A stretch of DNA of 64,000 bases from Hemicordylus capensis (lineage: Eukaryota > Chordata > Lepidosauria > Squamata > Cordylidae): the NCBI RefSeq assembly GCF_027244095.1, contig NC_069661.1, positions 18,462,001 to 18,526,000 on the forward strand, read 5' to 3'. Positions 1 through 11,900 of the stretch are shown one piece after another. Numbering within the stretch: position 1 is the stretch's first letter; every line of letters starts with the position of its first letter. Made by a program: the position numbers and the translations under genes. A model generated the notes under the pieces. That model was given only the letters and a program-made list of their open reading frames with translations. It was not told the DNA's origin and searched no databases.

Positions 1-628
1 CAAGTGTCTAATACATTGCATTATTTTTCCCCCTCAGTTTTATTTTGAACAGGCCTTCTTCCAGCTTTTGCATCCCTTTATTCCATAAGTAGATAACACA
101 AGGATCTTATTTGTTATAAGATATGGAAAATTCTCATCCAGATGGGGAAAAAACAAACAAGCAAGTTACTATCCCTTCTAATTGGCAAGGAAAAAGGACA
201 ATGGTATCAGACCACAGAAAGTACTTTTGAGATGAGAGTGTAGGCAAGGTGATCACAGCTGAGATTAGTGCCCCTCCATGAAAAACTAGTAAAAGATTCA
301 CATTTTCATGGCATTGTGAATGAGGTAAGCTTCCAATATGAGCTTAAATGTGCTGAAATGGATTCAGAACAGCCTCACCTCAAGCAATCTGGAATCCTAT
401 GCTCTAAGCTTCCATTCTGGAATAATTCCTATGGAATCAAGGATAATTTTTAAAACACAATTTTTTTCTTCACTAAAATAAAGCATGCATATAAACGCTA
501 CAAGAAATTTAACACCAAGAACTATTCCTTTGATGCTTATGTCCTCAAATTTAAGTCCTAATCACATTAAATCATGATGTGAACAGCAAAGGTTTTCATC
601 ATTGGACATAGCTTTCAGTAATCTTCAT
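1..628. other. No gene seen; AT-rich left edge
   Basis: AT-rich sequence with no convincing exon or full-length repeat. By synteny it may be intron of a minus-strand neighbour (SEC31A in mammals), but the SEC31A coding start was not found anywhere in the window. Confidence 0.4.
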
Positions 629-772
629 ACATGAGATTTGCTGGGTGATTCTGGGTCAGTCACTTCTCTCTCAGCCTAACCTACTTCACAGGGTTGTTGT
701 GAGGAGAAACTCAAGTATGTAGAACCCCACTCTGGGCTCCTTGGAGGAAGAGCAGGATATAAATGTAAAAAT
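629..772 (+). mobile_element. Sauria SINE, 5'-truncated copy
   Basis: Carries the body and 3' end of the Sauria SINE family: the stretch reading CTGGGTCAGTCACTTCTCTC, then the CACAGGGTTGTTGTGAGGAG segment and the CTCTGGGCTCCTTGGAGGA segment, ending in a TAAATGTAAAA tail. The tRNA-like head with its A and B boxes is missing. Full copies elsewhere in the window (41398-41617) give the comparison. Confidence 0.85.
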
Positions 773-1479
773 AGAACTGCTTTATGTGGAGACATTAAGA
801 CTTGCACAGCAACTAATATATGGAGCATGTATGGGAGAACTCTGTTCAAGTGCCATGCTTCAACTCCTCCCAGTGATTATTCACATGCTTATTTAGGACC
901 TAGTACAGTGTTACAGCTACTGAAGAATCAACTGGTGTGTTTCAAGGACTATAAATTCCACTAAACAGAAAGAGTATTTATACTGCTCCCAGCAGCATCA
1001 ATGTAATGCCACTCCCATTACAATGTCTACAATAAAGCTCTACGTGCTCACTCAAGAGCAGCAAGTTGGTTGAATTCCTGCACAGCTATGAATCTCACAA
1101 GGTGACCTTGAACAAAATATTTAATTTCTTCTTGCGAGGATAAGAACTTTAAAGGATTAGGGTAAAATAATAAAACCATGAACAACAATGATCAGAAAAG
1201 GGAATATTCTTTGCAACACCAAATGATAATAGTTACACATTGGGCATGCAAGGTACAACCTTATTTTCCTCAAACTTGATGTTTTATGTTAAATGTTAAG
1301 ATATTAGCCTTAGATTTTACATTCTTAGAACAAGATTCCTGACAATTTCTCCACATGCACCTAAGTTCTCACCTCCTATTATTAAGCCACCTATAACATC
1401 ACACAAGCTGTACAGGAACAGTTTTAAGTTAAATGAAAGCCAGAGAAACAAACAGAAAAAACAAAGTGTCAGAACTCAC
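773..1479. other. No gene seen
   Basis: Unremarkable AT-rich sequence. No recognised repeat and no exon with convincing splice sites on either strand. Confidence 0.35.
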
Positions 1480-1551
1480 CATACATCTCTGAAGCAGCTC
1501 TTCGTCTCGCACTTTCAAATGATTGTCTTAAGCTTTCCAGACATAGGGAGA
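1480..1551 (-). other. Possible exon of the minus-strand neighbour gene
   Basis: On the minus strand a strong donor (TATG then GTGAGT) follows a 72-base stretch preceded by TTGCAAG as a weak acceptor. One frame is open for 23 codons and reads like protein (SLCLESLRQSFESARRRAAS near its middle). It lies about 1.2 kb inside the presumed bidirectional promoter, where an early exon of SEC31A or of an antisense transcript would be expected. I do not recognise the peptide, so it may equally be 5' UTR or a non-coding RNA exon. Confidence 0.3.
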
Positions 1552-2029
1552 CTTGCAAGATGGCATTTCTTCACTCCCAGTAGTCAGTTTCAACACCAAT
1601 TTATTCCCCTTCGCATTTAAGCAAATTCTAAATAAATCCCTATCCTAACAAGCAAATAAAAACTGGCACCACTTTAGAACTAAAATAAAGATGTAAAAGT
1701 GAGGACCGTTGTGCATATTTCCCATCATGCATTACCAAAGCTGCTTTCTAATCTGCCATACCAACTTCGCACAATTTGTAACCCTTTCCACAAGCCAAGT
1801 TCAGCCCACCAAGGCTTGCCAGCCCCACTTTTATTGCCTGCCCGAGAATTAAAAACCAGGGAATTGCCTTTCAATTCAGCGAGTCACAAGCTGTATACAA
1901 AAAGCCTGAGGGACTAAAGAGAACACGAACCCAAAGGCTTTACAGCATGTGGGAGGAAGAGGCCTAAATTCCCCCATAGCTTCCCAGACTGACACCCAAA
2001 GCGAGAGCAGGTAGAGACAGAAGCTCTGA
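1552..2029. other. No gene seen; promoter-flanking sequence
   Basis: Composition changes gradually from AT-rich to CpG-richer towards the promoter at 2.03 kb. No repeat or exon recognised. Confidence 0.35.
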
Positions 2030-2719
2030 AGTCTCGCCACCCGAGGCATTGATAGAAGTGGGGGGATATTTCATTCACGCCTAGGCGGCAGCAGCCGCAA
2101 TTATGGACTTCTTCCTTAGAGCCGAAGAAAGACCGTCATCTCTCAGAAACAGCAAGCGAGGCGTTTCCGACCAAGCCCCCTTCCCAAAATACAAAGTTAA
2201 GTCTTTTAATTCGATTGCACAGAATTAAAACGGGTGGGGAGAAATACAGCAACTTAAAACCTCCCCACGACCAATAAGACGGCGATTCTCCTTATGCAGG
2301 TCTAACGCGTGGGGAAGGGGGGAATCTGTCTCCGACCCGCAAAACCTAACCAGAAACCGCTAGGTTTGCAAGCCCGCAGAGAGCTCCGCACCCAACGAAG
2401 CAAGCAGCTAAAAGAAAGTGAAAAGTCTGCAGCACGTCGCGATATACAAGGCCACCCGAACAGAGGTGTGCTCCCATTGGCTCGATCTTACGCGGATTAC
2501 GATTGGTTCCTGCAATGTCTTCTTCCGCTGCGAGCGTGTGAACAAAGGCATTCAATCATCAATCAAGGTTTCCTGTGCATCTGAGCATGCGCTAAAGCAC
2601 TGGAGCATGCTCAGTATGGTCAAATGAAGCTCCTCCCTGTTTTCTGCCCACAAGCCTTGTTGCAGTTCCGAGTGTGGAGCTCTCTAGCCTTTTCTATCTC
2701 TACGGCAAAGCTGCCCCCG

Positions 2720-2729
2720 TCTCGCGAGA
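2720..2729. promoter_or_regulatory. TCTCGCGAGA palindromic promoter element
   Basis: Exact 10-base palindrome TCTCGCGAGA, about 105 bases upstream of the THAP9 start codon. In mammals this motif marks many CpG-island and bidirectional promoters and is bound by BANP. A related half (TCTCGCGCC) follows at about 2758. Confidence 0.65.
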
Positions 2730-2833
2730 GGAGATAGAAGGCGGTTGGCGGCGGGAGTCTCGCGCCTTTCTCGGCTTATGCGCGCCGTCTCCGCTGTTTC
2801 CCGGCTCGGGGGTTGGAGAAACTAGCGCGAGCG

Positions 2834-2913
2834 ATGACGCGGAGCTGCTCGGCTCTGGGTTGCACCACCCGGGACAGCGGGTTGAGCCGAGAGGGGGGCA
2901 TCTCCTTCCACCA
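2834..2913 (+). CDS. THAP9: THAP9 coding exon 1
   Basis: Encodes residues 1-26 and two bases of codon 27, with the first zinc ligands Cys5 and Cys10. The donor CCA|GTGAGT is near perfect. Confidence 0.95.
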
Positions 2914-5900
2914 GTGAGTGAGAGAGATGAAGGGGGAAAGAATAAGCTGGGGGAGACTGTCTGACCACCTCTTCCGATAGGCGGCTGCTGGTCCAGACAT
3001 AAATACGTAGTGGTGACAAATGCACGTGTGAACGACTTCGAGGGTAACTGCGGCGCCCTGGGACCGCACTCTCAGTGCCCTGGCTCCCTGGAGTCAGCCA
3101 AGAGCAACTGAATGGAGAGTCCCGTTAATTAAGACGGTGTCAAGTCTCCAGCAGGTCTCGCCGCCTCCCCAGAACGAACTATCCCCTAATTAAGGAATTC
3201 CCTGCACCCATTTAATAAGAGAGTAGCTGGGCTCTAATATATATAATGTATATACCTGAGCTGAGTCAAGGCAAGAGGCTGGGATTGGATGCAACATGCA
3301 TTATGCTCAGAGTACACCCAGGCAAGAGCACACGTGTGCTGTAAATGAATGCACAATTTAAGTATGTTGCATTACTCCTAATGGCACAGCAGGGAAATGC
3401 TTGACTAACAAGCAGAAGGTTGCTCGTTCAAATCTCCACTGGTACTATATCAGGCAGCAGCGATGTGTCAGCTCCTGGCAACCACAGAGCCCTGTGGTTG
3501 TCTTTGGTAGAATACAGAGGGGTTTGCCATTGCCATCTCCTGCACAGTATGAGATGATGCCTTTCTGCAACTTCCTAGATCTCTGCTGCCCAATATAGGT
3601 GTTTCCCAGTGAGGACTTAAAATGGCAGCCTCTGGCTTGCTAGTCAAGTCATTTCCCCGCTACGCCATTAGGTGGCTCATCCTTCCATTACAGCAACACA
3701 TATGCATTTAACAGCTGTAAGGTACCATGTCAGTGATGGTGGTGGGTTAACAAGCACCCATGTCAGTGGCTCTTCTGGCTGCTTCACCCATGTATGTATT
3801 TAAAAGGCCTGTGACCACCTGCCTTTTGGTCTTGAAGGAAGCTCCGTTGTGGCTTAACAGCACAATTTAAAAGCAAGATGCCATCAACAAATAAACGCAC
3901 AAAAGTAAAACGAGCTCAGCCTCTCAAGCAGGTCAAAGCACTACCTGGAGGGCTGTTTTAATTGTAAACCGCCCTGAGCCATTTTGGAAGGACGGTATAT
4001 AAATCAAATAAATAAATAATAAATAATACAACAAGGTCCTCACAGCCCAGCTAAGCGCCAGTAACGGTGGCTTTTCGGAACCTGTTGGCAACCAGCCCAT
4101 GTGAAAGTCACAATGTGGGAGGGAGCAAATGTGTGCCTTGAAAAGTGTACCTCCTGAAATGAATGGAGCAGCTTCTGAAATAAATGGAGCAAGGAACATG
4201 TGAAAGCAAAGATCTTTTGATTTCTCCAGAACACTCAATAGATAAGTGCCAGAGAGCCATTGTCAATAGCAGCCAGCTCCTGTTGTGTTTATGCTTTAAA
4301 CATGCATGGACACTTTTTCCTTTTTGAACTGCCAACTTTAAAGGGGTCAGTGCCCCAGGGTGGGTTCACCATGCAGTTTCAAACTCTATACTGGCATCGG
4401 GCTTAGAACCTGAGTATCTGAAGGGTACCCATGAAAGCTCAGGGCCTGAGTATCTTTTCCTGTATGTGCCTTCTTGTGCCCCATTCATAGTCTGGGTGCC
4501 TTTGCTGCTGGAGGTGTGGCAGGCATCTACTAGGAACAGACCTTTCTGGTGGTGGCCCTGGTCCTATGGAATGCTCTCCTGTGGGGCTAAATGAACCCAT
4601 ACACACTCCTTTGGGTGCTAAGCACAATATTGGCTTTTGTAGAGGACCTTTAGTGCTGTCAGTTTTAGTTACTGTTAAAATGGATTTTGCTGGTAGATTG
4701 GATTTTGTGAAGTTGGAGAAATTTGGGTTTTTTAAAATGCATTTGTTAGTTGCCTTGGATGAAATATGTGAAAATCAGGATATCATTCTTTTAAAGCAAA
4801 TACGTAGAACATCCACTCATAATTTTTTTTTAAAAAAAAATGCCCTTGGGAGCAAAGAGTAGAGAGCCAGCGTGGTATAGTGTTAGAGGATTACTGTAAC
4901 GCGCTCTACGTGGGGCTGCCCTTGTAGAATATCCGGAAACTGCAGCTAGTGCAAAACGCGGCAGCGAGGGTTTTATCCGGAGCTGCCCGTTGGGAACATA
5001 TCACCCCCATTTTGAAAGAGCTGCACTGGCTGCCGGTTTGTTTCCGGGTCCAATTCAAGGTGCTGGTTTTGACCTTTAAAGCCCTAAACGGTTTGGGCCC
5101 GGGGTATCTGAGGGACCGCCTGCTCCCACGGGTTGCTGCCCGCTTGACAAGGACATCTGAGGGGGCCCTGCTCCGGGTGCCGACAATGAGGGAGGCCCGG
5201 CTGTCGTGCACTCGGGACAGGGCCTTCTCTGTTGCTGCCCCCAGACTCTGGAATGCTCTCCCAGTGGCCATTCGTTCCTCGGACTCCATCACGGCTTTTA
5301 GAAAGCTTTTAAGGACTTGGCTTTTTACCCAGGCTTTTACATGATCGTTTTCTACTGCAGCTTCTTTGTGTTTTTATTTGTTGTATTTGTTGTATTGTTT
5401 TTATGCCTGTTTTTATGTTTTTATATTTTTAACATGATGTTTTTATTGTCTTTTTATTGTATGTTTTTAACTTTTGTGAACCGCCTTGGGGTTATCTTTT
5501 TAAGGAAAGGCGGTATATAAATGCAAAAATAAATAAATAAATAAAATAGAGTGCTGGACTAGGACTGGGGAGACCTGAGTTCAAATCCCCATTCAGCTAT
5601 GATACTAGCTGGGTGACTCTGGGCCAGTCACTTCTCTCTCAGCCTAACCTATTTCACAGGGTTGTTGTGAAAGAGAAACTTAAGTATGTAGTACACCGCT
5701 CTGGGCTCCTTGGAGGGTTATAAATGTAATAATAGTAATAATAATAATAATAGATCTCCATTCAATGCTTGTTGCATTCTCTGTTGGAAGGGTTTGTCCT
5801 TTTGTCAGCACAGTCTGTAAGCATCTATGGTAATAGATAAGTCCACAGCATCCCTTTAGGCAGAGCCTCTACTGGGAACCAGAATGGTGCAGTGATTAGA

Positions 5901-8900
5901 GTGTGGAATGGACTGAGAGGACCTGGGTTCGGATCCCCACTTAGGGTGAGGAATCTCCTGGTGAGCAAAGTTCACCGGGAGATCTTGAACCATTTGCTCA
6001 GCCTAACCTGCTCTTCTGTGCTGTTTTAATGCTCGCTCGCTGATTGTTTAACTATTGTTATTATTTTAAATTGTTTGTTGTAGGCTGCATTGGATCCCTT
6101 AGGAGAAAAGTGGGATATACATTGTAATAAATAAAATGAGTGCTCTATTTGTTGTTGCAGGTTTCCGCTTGACACGCTGCAGCGTACCAGGTGGATTCAT
6201 GCTGTTAACAGAGTGGACCCCAAAAGCAAAAAGGTTTGGATTCCAGGTCCTGGTGCGATCTTGTGTTCCAAACATTTTGTAGAAACAGACTTTGAATCAT
6301 ACGGGATGAGAAGGAAACTAAAGAAAGGAGCGGTGCCTTCTGTTTTCCAGCACAAGGTATTTTTAATAGTTGTTGTGAACTTTTCTTTTATTGTACCATA
6401 AAGTAAAAAGATAATAAATATTGCACAGCCTGCTATCTTTAGTTTTTAGTTTTGTTTTTTTAGGGTCTTTTAACAAAAATCTAAACACCACCGCTGAGAT
6501 CCAGACAAACTATTTAAATGGAGGGGCTTGACTCTTTGGCAGTGGGAACTGCTCTACTGAAAAGAGCCCTCAATGTTCCTGTTTTATGCATAGATCGTTC
6601 CCATCAAACCCCCCCCCCATCCTTTTCTTTTTTAGATTGTGAAGGAGCCATTTGATGTATAAATATCTATGTAAACTGTGGTGGGAACTTTTGTTGAAAA
6701 GTGGTATATAACTATTTGCCGTATTCATCTTCATTTGGATCTTGGCCCTGCTTCCAGTTTCATAGTTCCTTTATGTTTTTGAGGTCTTTTTGTCTTACTC
6801 TGTGTTTTTCCTAGGGGCAATGCTAAATGTTTCAATTACTGCGGGAAAAGTTGGTATTACATCAACACTTCCTGCAATGAACTTCTAAGGTGTGGAAGTA
6901 ATTCATACATGTGTAGATGTCTGGGAAGTCTAGGTCCAATCAGATGTATTGTTTGTATCCTCACATGTCTGTGTTGCTTCTACACTAACATTAACACTGG
7001 TGTCTTTGCCTGCAGCTGGATCATCCTGGATTTTCAGTGCTTGCTTATTTTAATAGCACCTGTTAATTTCACTTGAAGGGTGGGTGTGCAATTATCAACT
7101 CATTATCTGTGTTTGTTTATCCATTCTTCTACATAGAGCTTTCTTTTACTTCTTCAAGTAGTCCAAAAATCAGAATTGCCTTATTTCTCTTGGACTTTAG
7201 CTCTGCCTTTGGTTCAACAATTGTATCGCCCAGCGAGCTCTTAAATCCTTTCCTCTCTTGCAGAATTCCCGGAGTGAGTGCCAAAGACTCAGAACAGTCC
7301 AGAAGGCTGTCAAGCAGCCACTTTCTAATCATGCTTATGCTGAGGAGGTCATTACCGAAGATCACAATTACAGCTTAAGAAATCCTGAACTCCTTTCTGA
7401 ACAGCAGAGAAAAATGAAGGGCAGGTTACACCTGCCTGAAAATACGGCTGCAGCCCATAGAAGCCTTTTGCATTGCCAAAGAAAGGCCAGCGATGTAATT
7501 CGGGAGTTGGTGGAAAAGCAACTGCTCTCCGAAGACACTGCAGACTTGCTGCAGGCTCTCTTTTCAGGTACCCATTCCATGGATCTCTGCAGCAAGCTTT
7601 ATTTTATGTGGAATGCATATTGCTACTTGTTTGGCTTTTATTTTATTTAACAGTGCCCAGCAGAAAAGGCTGCATCAGGGTTGTAAATATTACTCACCAG
7701 GGATGAGCAGGTGTGCTTTCCAGGTGATCAGGCTTCAACACTTTTTAGGACTTAATCATGTTTGGCCTAATTGAAAAAGAAAAAACCCTAACATAGAGCT
7801 ATCTGGGCAGGACAACTGGTAGGCTAATAATTCTAGAGCTAGTAATGGTGGACTGATTCACAAGGCTGATAAAAAAGCAAACACAACATTATTCTTCAAA
7901 AGATAGATATGTTTTAAGATTGATCTGTTGTTTCGGCATGGGAAAAGCATGAAACATACTGATCTCGACTTCTGTACCTTCAAGAGCAGTCTCATGTAGA
8001 GAAATGTAGTAAGTGAACCTATTCCCATCACTTTATGTTAGGAAACATATCACCCAATAAATGTCTGTGTTTCCCAGTGGCTACAGGTGTAAAGTAGGGC
8101 CTGTAAAATAGTTGTTGGCAGCCTTAAGTGCTGAAACCAGCAGGTTAGGGAGAGCACAGAAATAAGGGCCATTACTTATTTCACTTAGAATTGCCTGGAA
8201 GCGTTGTTGGGGCTAGACTGCGATGTATCAGACTTTTGGTTTGTTTTTATGTATTGCCCTTCCAAAGATGGCTCAGGGCGGTTTACATTAAAAACAAAAT
8301 CAAAAACTTTCCCTTTTAAACTTGCTCTACTTTCCAGAGATTTTAAATCCAGTACCAGTTTATCTGTTCATCTTCATCTACCAATAATAAAAATAATAAT
8401 AATTCAACACTTATTAACTAATAAACAGCTTCCAGTTGAACAGAAAGGAAATTGCCCAAACACCAGAGGCACAAAAGACCAGCTGCTGATTGACAAAATG
8501 ATTTTAGAAAATTGTAAGAGAAGAAAAACAAATCTAAGTGTTGCATGGATTGACTTCAAGAAGGCCTTCGACTCATTGCCTCATACACGGAAACTAAAAT
8601 GTTTAGAAACAACTGGTGTCAGCAAAAACATTCAGATATTTATTTAAAAAGCAATGAACATGTGGAGTATACAGTTAACAATTAATGGCGAGACAATTGG
8701 ACAGGTTAGCATTAGAAGAGGCTATCCAATCTGTTGGTAATTGCCATGACTCCACTTTCACAAATACTAAACAAAACAGGCCTCGGATATCAAACATCTA
8801 AAACATCATGTAAAATAAACCATCTGCTGTACATGGACGATTTGAAGTTGTGTGGAAAGTCCCAGTCAGAAATCGAATCACCGCTAAACACTGTCCGTAT

Positions 8901-11900
8901 ATTCAGTAGCGATATAGCAATGGAATCTGGACTAGACAAGTGTGCTGCATTAAAAATAAACAGAGGAAAAATAACAAAACCAGAAAGAATAGAACTGCCC
9001 AATGGAAGCAAGATCAAGAACCTGGAAGAGAAAGAACATTACAAATACTTGGGCATTCTCCAGGCTGATAACATTGCACATGCTGAAGTTAAAAGAAAAA
9101 TTGGCAGTGAATACATCAGGAGAGTTAGAAAAATCCTCAAGTCCAAACTCAATGGCGGGAACACCATACAAGCCATAAACACCTGGGCTATACCTATTAT
9201 CAGATGCACTGCAGGAATAATAGACTGGACCCAGGCAGAGCTAGAGACGCTAGATCGTAAGACCAGGAAAATCATGACCATCAATCATGCTCTGCACCCC
9301 CGCAGTGATGTAGATAGGCTCTACCTCCCTCACAGCTCAGGTGGAAGAGGAATGCTGCAAGTTCATCAAACAGTAGAGGAGGAGAAAAGAGGCCTTGAAG
9401 AATATATCAAGGACAGTGAAGAAGATGCACTTCAAATGGTCAAGAACGCGAAACTATTCAACACCAATGAAACAAAGCAGGCCTACAAGAAAGAACAAGT
9501 CAAGAACCGAGCAGAAAAATGGAGAAATAAGCCCCTGCATGGTCAATATTTGCACAATACAAGTGGAAAATCAAACATCTCCAAGACCTGGCAATGGCTT
9601 AAGAATGGTTACTTGAAGAAAGAAACAGAGGGTTTAATACTGGCTGCTCAAGAACAGGCACTAAGAACAAATCCAATAAGAGCAAAAGTTGAAAAATCCA
9701 CAACAAACAGCAAGTGCCGCCTTTGTAAAGAAGCAGATGAAACAGTGGACCACCTAATCAGCTGTTGTAAAAAGATCGCAAGACTGATTACAAACAAAGG
9801 CATGACAAGTTAGCAGGGATGATACACTGGAACATCTGCAACAAGTACAAGCTACAGTACCTGTAGCCAAAAATTGATGGGACCATACAATTGAAAAAGT
9901 GGTAGAAAATGATGATGCAAAAATATTATGGGACTTCCGACTACAAACAGACAAACATCTGCCACACAATACACCGGATATAACTGTAGTCGAGAAGAAA
10001 TTAAAACAAGTCAAAATAATTGACATAGCAATACCAGGTGATAGCAGAATAGAAGAAAAAGAAATAGAAAAAACAAAATACAAAGATCTACAAATTGAAA
10101 TTGAAAGGCTGTTGCAGAAGAAGACCAAAATAATCGCAGTAGTAATTGGTGCCCTCGGTGCAATTCCAAAACACCTTGAAGAGCACCTCAACACCACAGG
10201 GGCCACAGAAACCACCACCAGCCAATTACAAAAAGCAACTTTACTGGGAACAGCCTATATTCTGCGACGATATCTATAACAACAATAAGAACAATATTGA
10301 TAATAAAATTCAGGCATCGAAGGTCCTTGGGAAGGACTCGATGTCTGGATAAAACAAACCATTCAATAACACCTGTCTGACTGTGTAAACAATATATAAT
10401 AATATTTATACACCACTTTTCAACAAATGTTTTCAAAGTGGTTTACATCGAAAATAATAATAAATAAGATGGTTCCTTGTCCCCAGAGGGCTCACAATCT
10501 AAAAAGAAATATAACTAGGCAGGCTTGCAGCAGCCACAGCACAGAATGCTGTGCTGGGGCTGGAGAGGGCCAGTTGCTCTCCCCCTGATAAATAGAAGAG
10601 AATCACCACTTTAAAAGGTGCCTCCTTGCCCAGTCAGCAGAGATCAATGTGAGCGATATATGTTGATCCTTGCACGCAGCTATGTACTTTCAGTCTGTGA
10701 TTGTGTGTGAAGGACCCGTGCGCTGGGGTGGAAGTTTAGCATGAGTGCACTCTCTTTCGCTCATCCCACCGCCACCCTTCTCTGAGGTTGGGTGTCCTCA
10801 TGTGGCAGAAATGTGGCTGAATGGCATATGCCGTATTTTATGGACTATAAGACTCACTTTTTTCCTCGAAAAATATCCGCCAAAATTCAGGTGCATCTTA
10901 TATGTTTTAACAGTTTAATATGTTAAAACTCTGAAAAACTGGATTAAAATTAAGGTGCGTCTTATAGTCCGTAGCGTCTTATAGTCCGTAAAATACGGTA
11001 CCACTTCTGATTACAGGTGCAGGGGAATGCCATTATTATGCTCTTCCACAGAGAAGATCTCCCTGCAGATTGAAAACAAAAACAACAAAATAGACTCATC
11101 CTCGAGAAAGATTCTAGTCTAGCCTTTTGCCTGCTGTGCTGGCTTTCTGTTTGCAGGATGTTCTCCCCGCCTCCACCCCATATAGGGAAGCCTTGAAGAA
11201 TGTGATTCCATTTCCCGCTACATCCATCCATCCATTAGTTTTACCCAAATGATGCTGTAAACTGCCTAGAGACTTCAGTAGTGGTGGGTGGTATACAAGT
11301 TTATTAACTAAATAAATAAAAACTGTCCAATCTTTTAATAACAGATTTGCCATGGGAATTTGACTGCACAAGGCCGAACTCAGGTTATACCAGAGAAATG
11401 AAGCAGTTTGCCTCCACTCTTCACCTCTACAGCAATAAAGCGTATGAATATGTCCGAAAGAGATTTCCTCTGCCTCATCCTTCCAGCCTGATGAAGTAAG
11501 TCTTTGTTGAGGTTTTCTTAGGGCCAGGTCCATGTGTTCCAGCCTGATCTGGCACAATCCCATATACAGCAGTGGAAGGTCCAATTGAAGATGCAAATGG
11601 GATGCAGGGTGGGAGTGCAGAACTCCCCCCACCATAGCTCTACCACCTTGGGCTCTGATACCAGAGTTTGGCTGGGAGAAAAGCTTGCAAGTTGGGAAAC
11701 TCTAGGAGCAGGGAAGTTTCGTCTCCCCTCACTTGTGTGCCCCCTTTACACCTTAAATTATATGGCCCACCTCAAACTTCCTGAGAGATTGTGATAGATC
11801 TTGGTTTACGTGGATCTTCCACCATCACGTTTAGACTGAGTGTTTCAGTTTACAAGAATGGGAGAACGTTAACAAAAGCAATGTGAACAATAGACTTCTC

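Larger units (their letters stand above)
2030..3110. promoter_or_regulatory. CpG-rich, probably bidirectional promoter of THAP9 and a minus-strand gene
   Basis: Dense in CpG and GC compared with the sequence on both sides. It contains CCAAT boxes in both orientations (CCAAT on + near 2271; ATTGG near 2475 and 2501), an NRF-1-like GAGCATGCGC near 2583 and a TCTCGCGAGA palindrome at 2720-2729. THAP9 exon 1 with its start codon at 2834 lies inside it. A plausible minus-strand donor (GTAAGA) sits near 2488, which fits a non-coding first exon of the divergent gene. In mammals THAP9 and SEC31A start about 100 bases apart from such a region. No transcription start can be fixed from the sequence alone. 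Confidence 0.7.

Noticed and set aside
1-2800. SEC31A coding sequence
   Set aside because: Expected by synteny, but its N-terminal coding sequence was not found. Only the shared promoter and one uncertain exon are supported.
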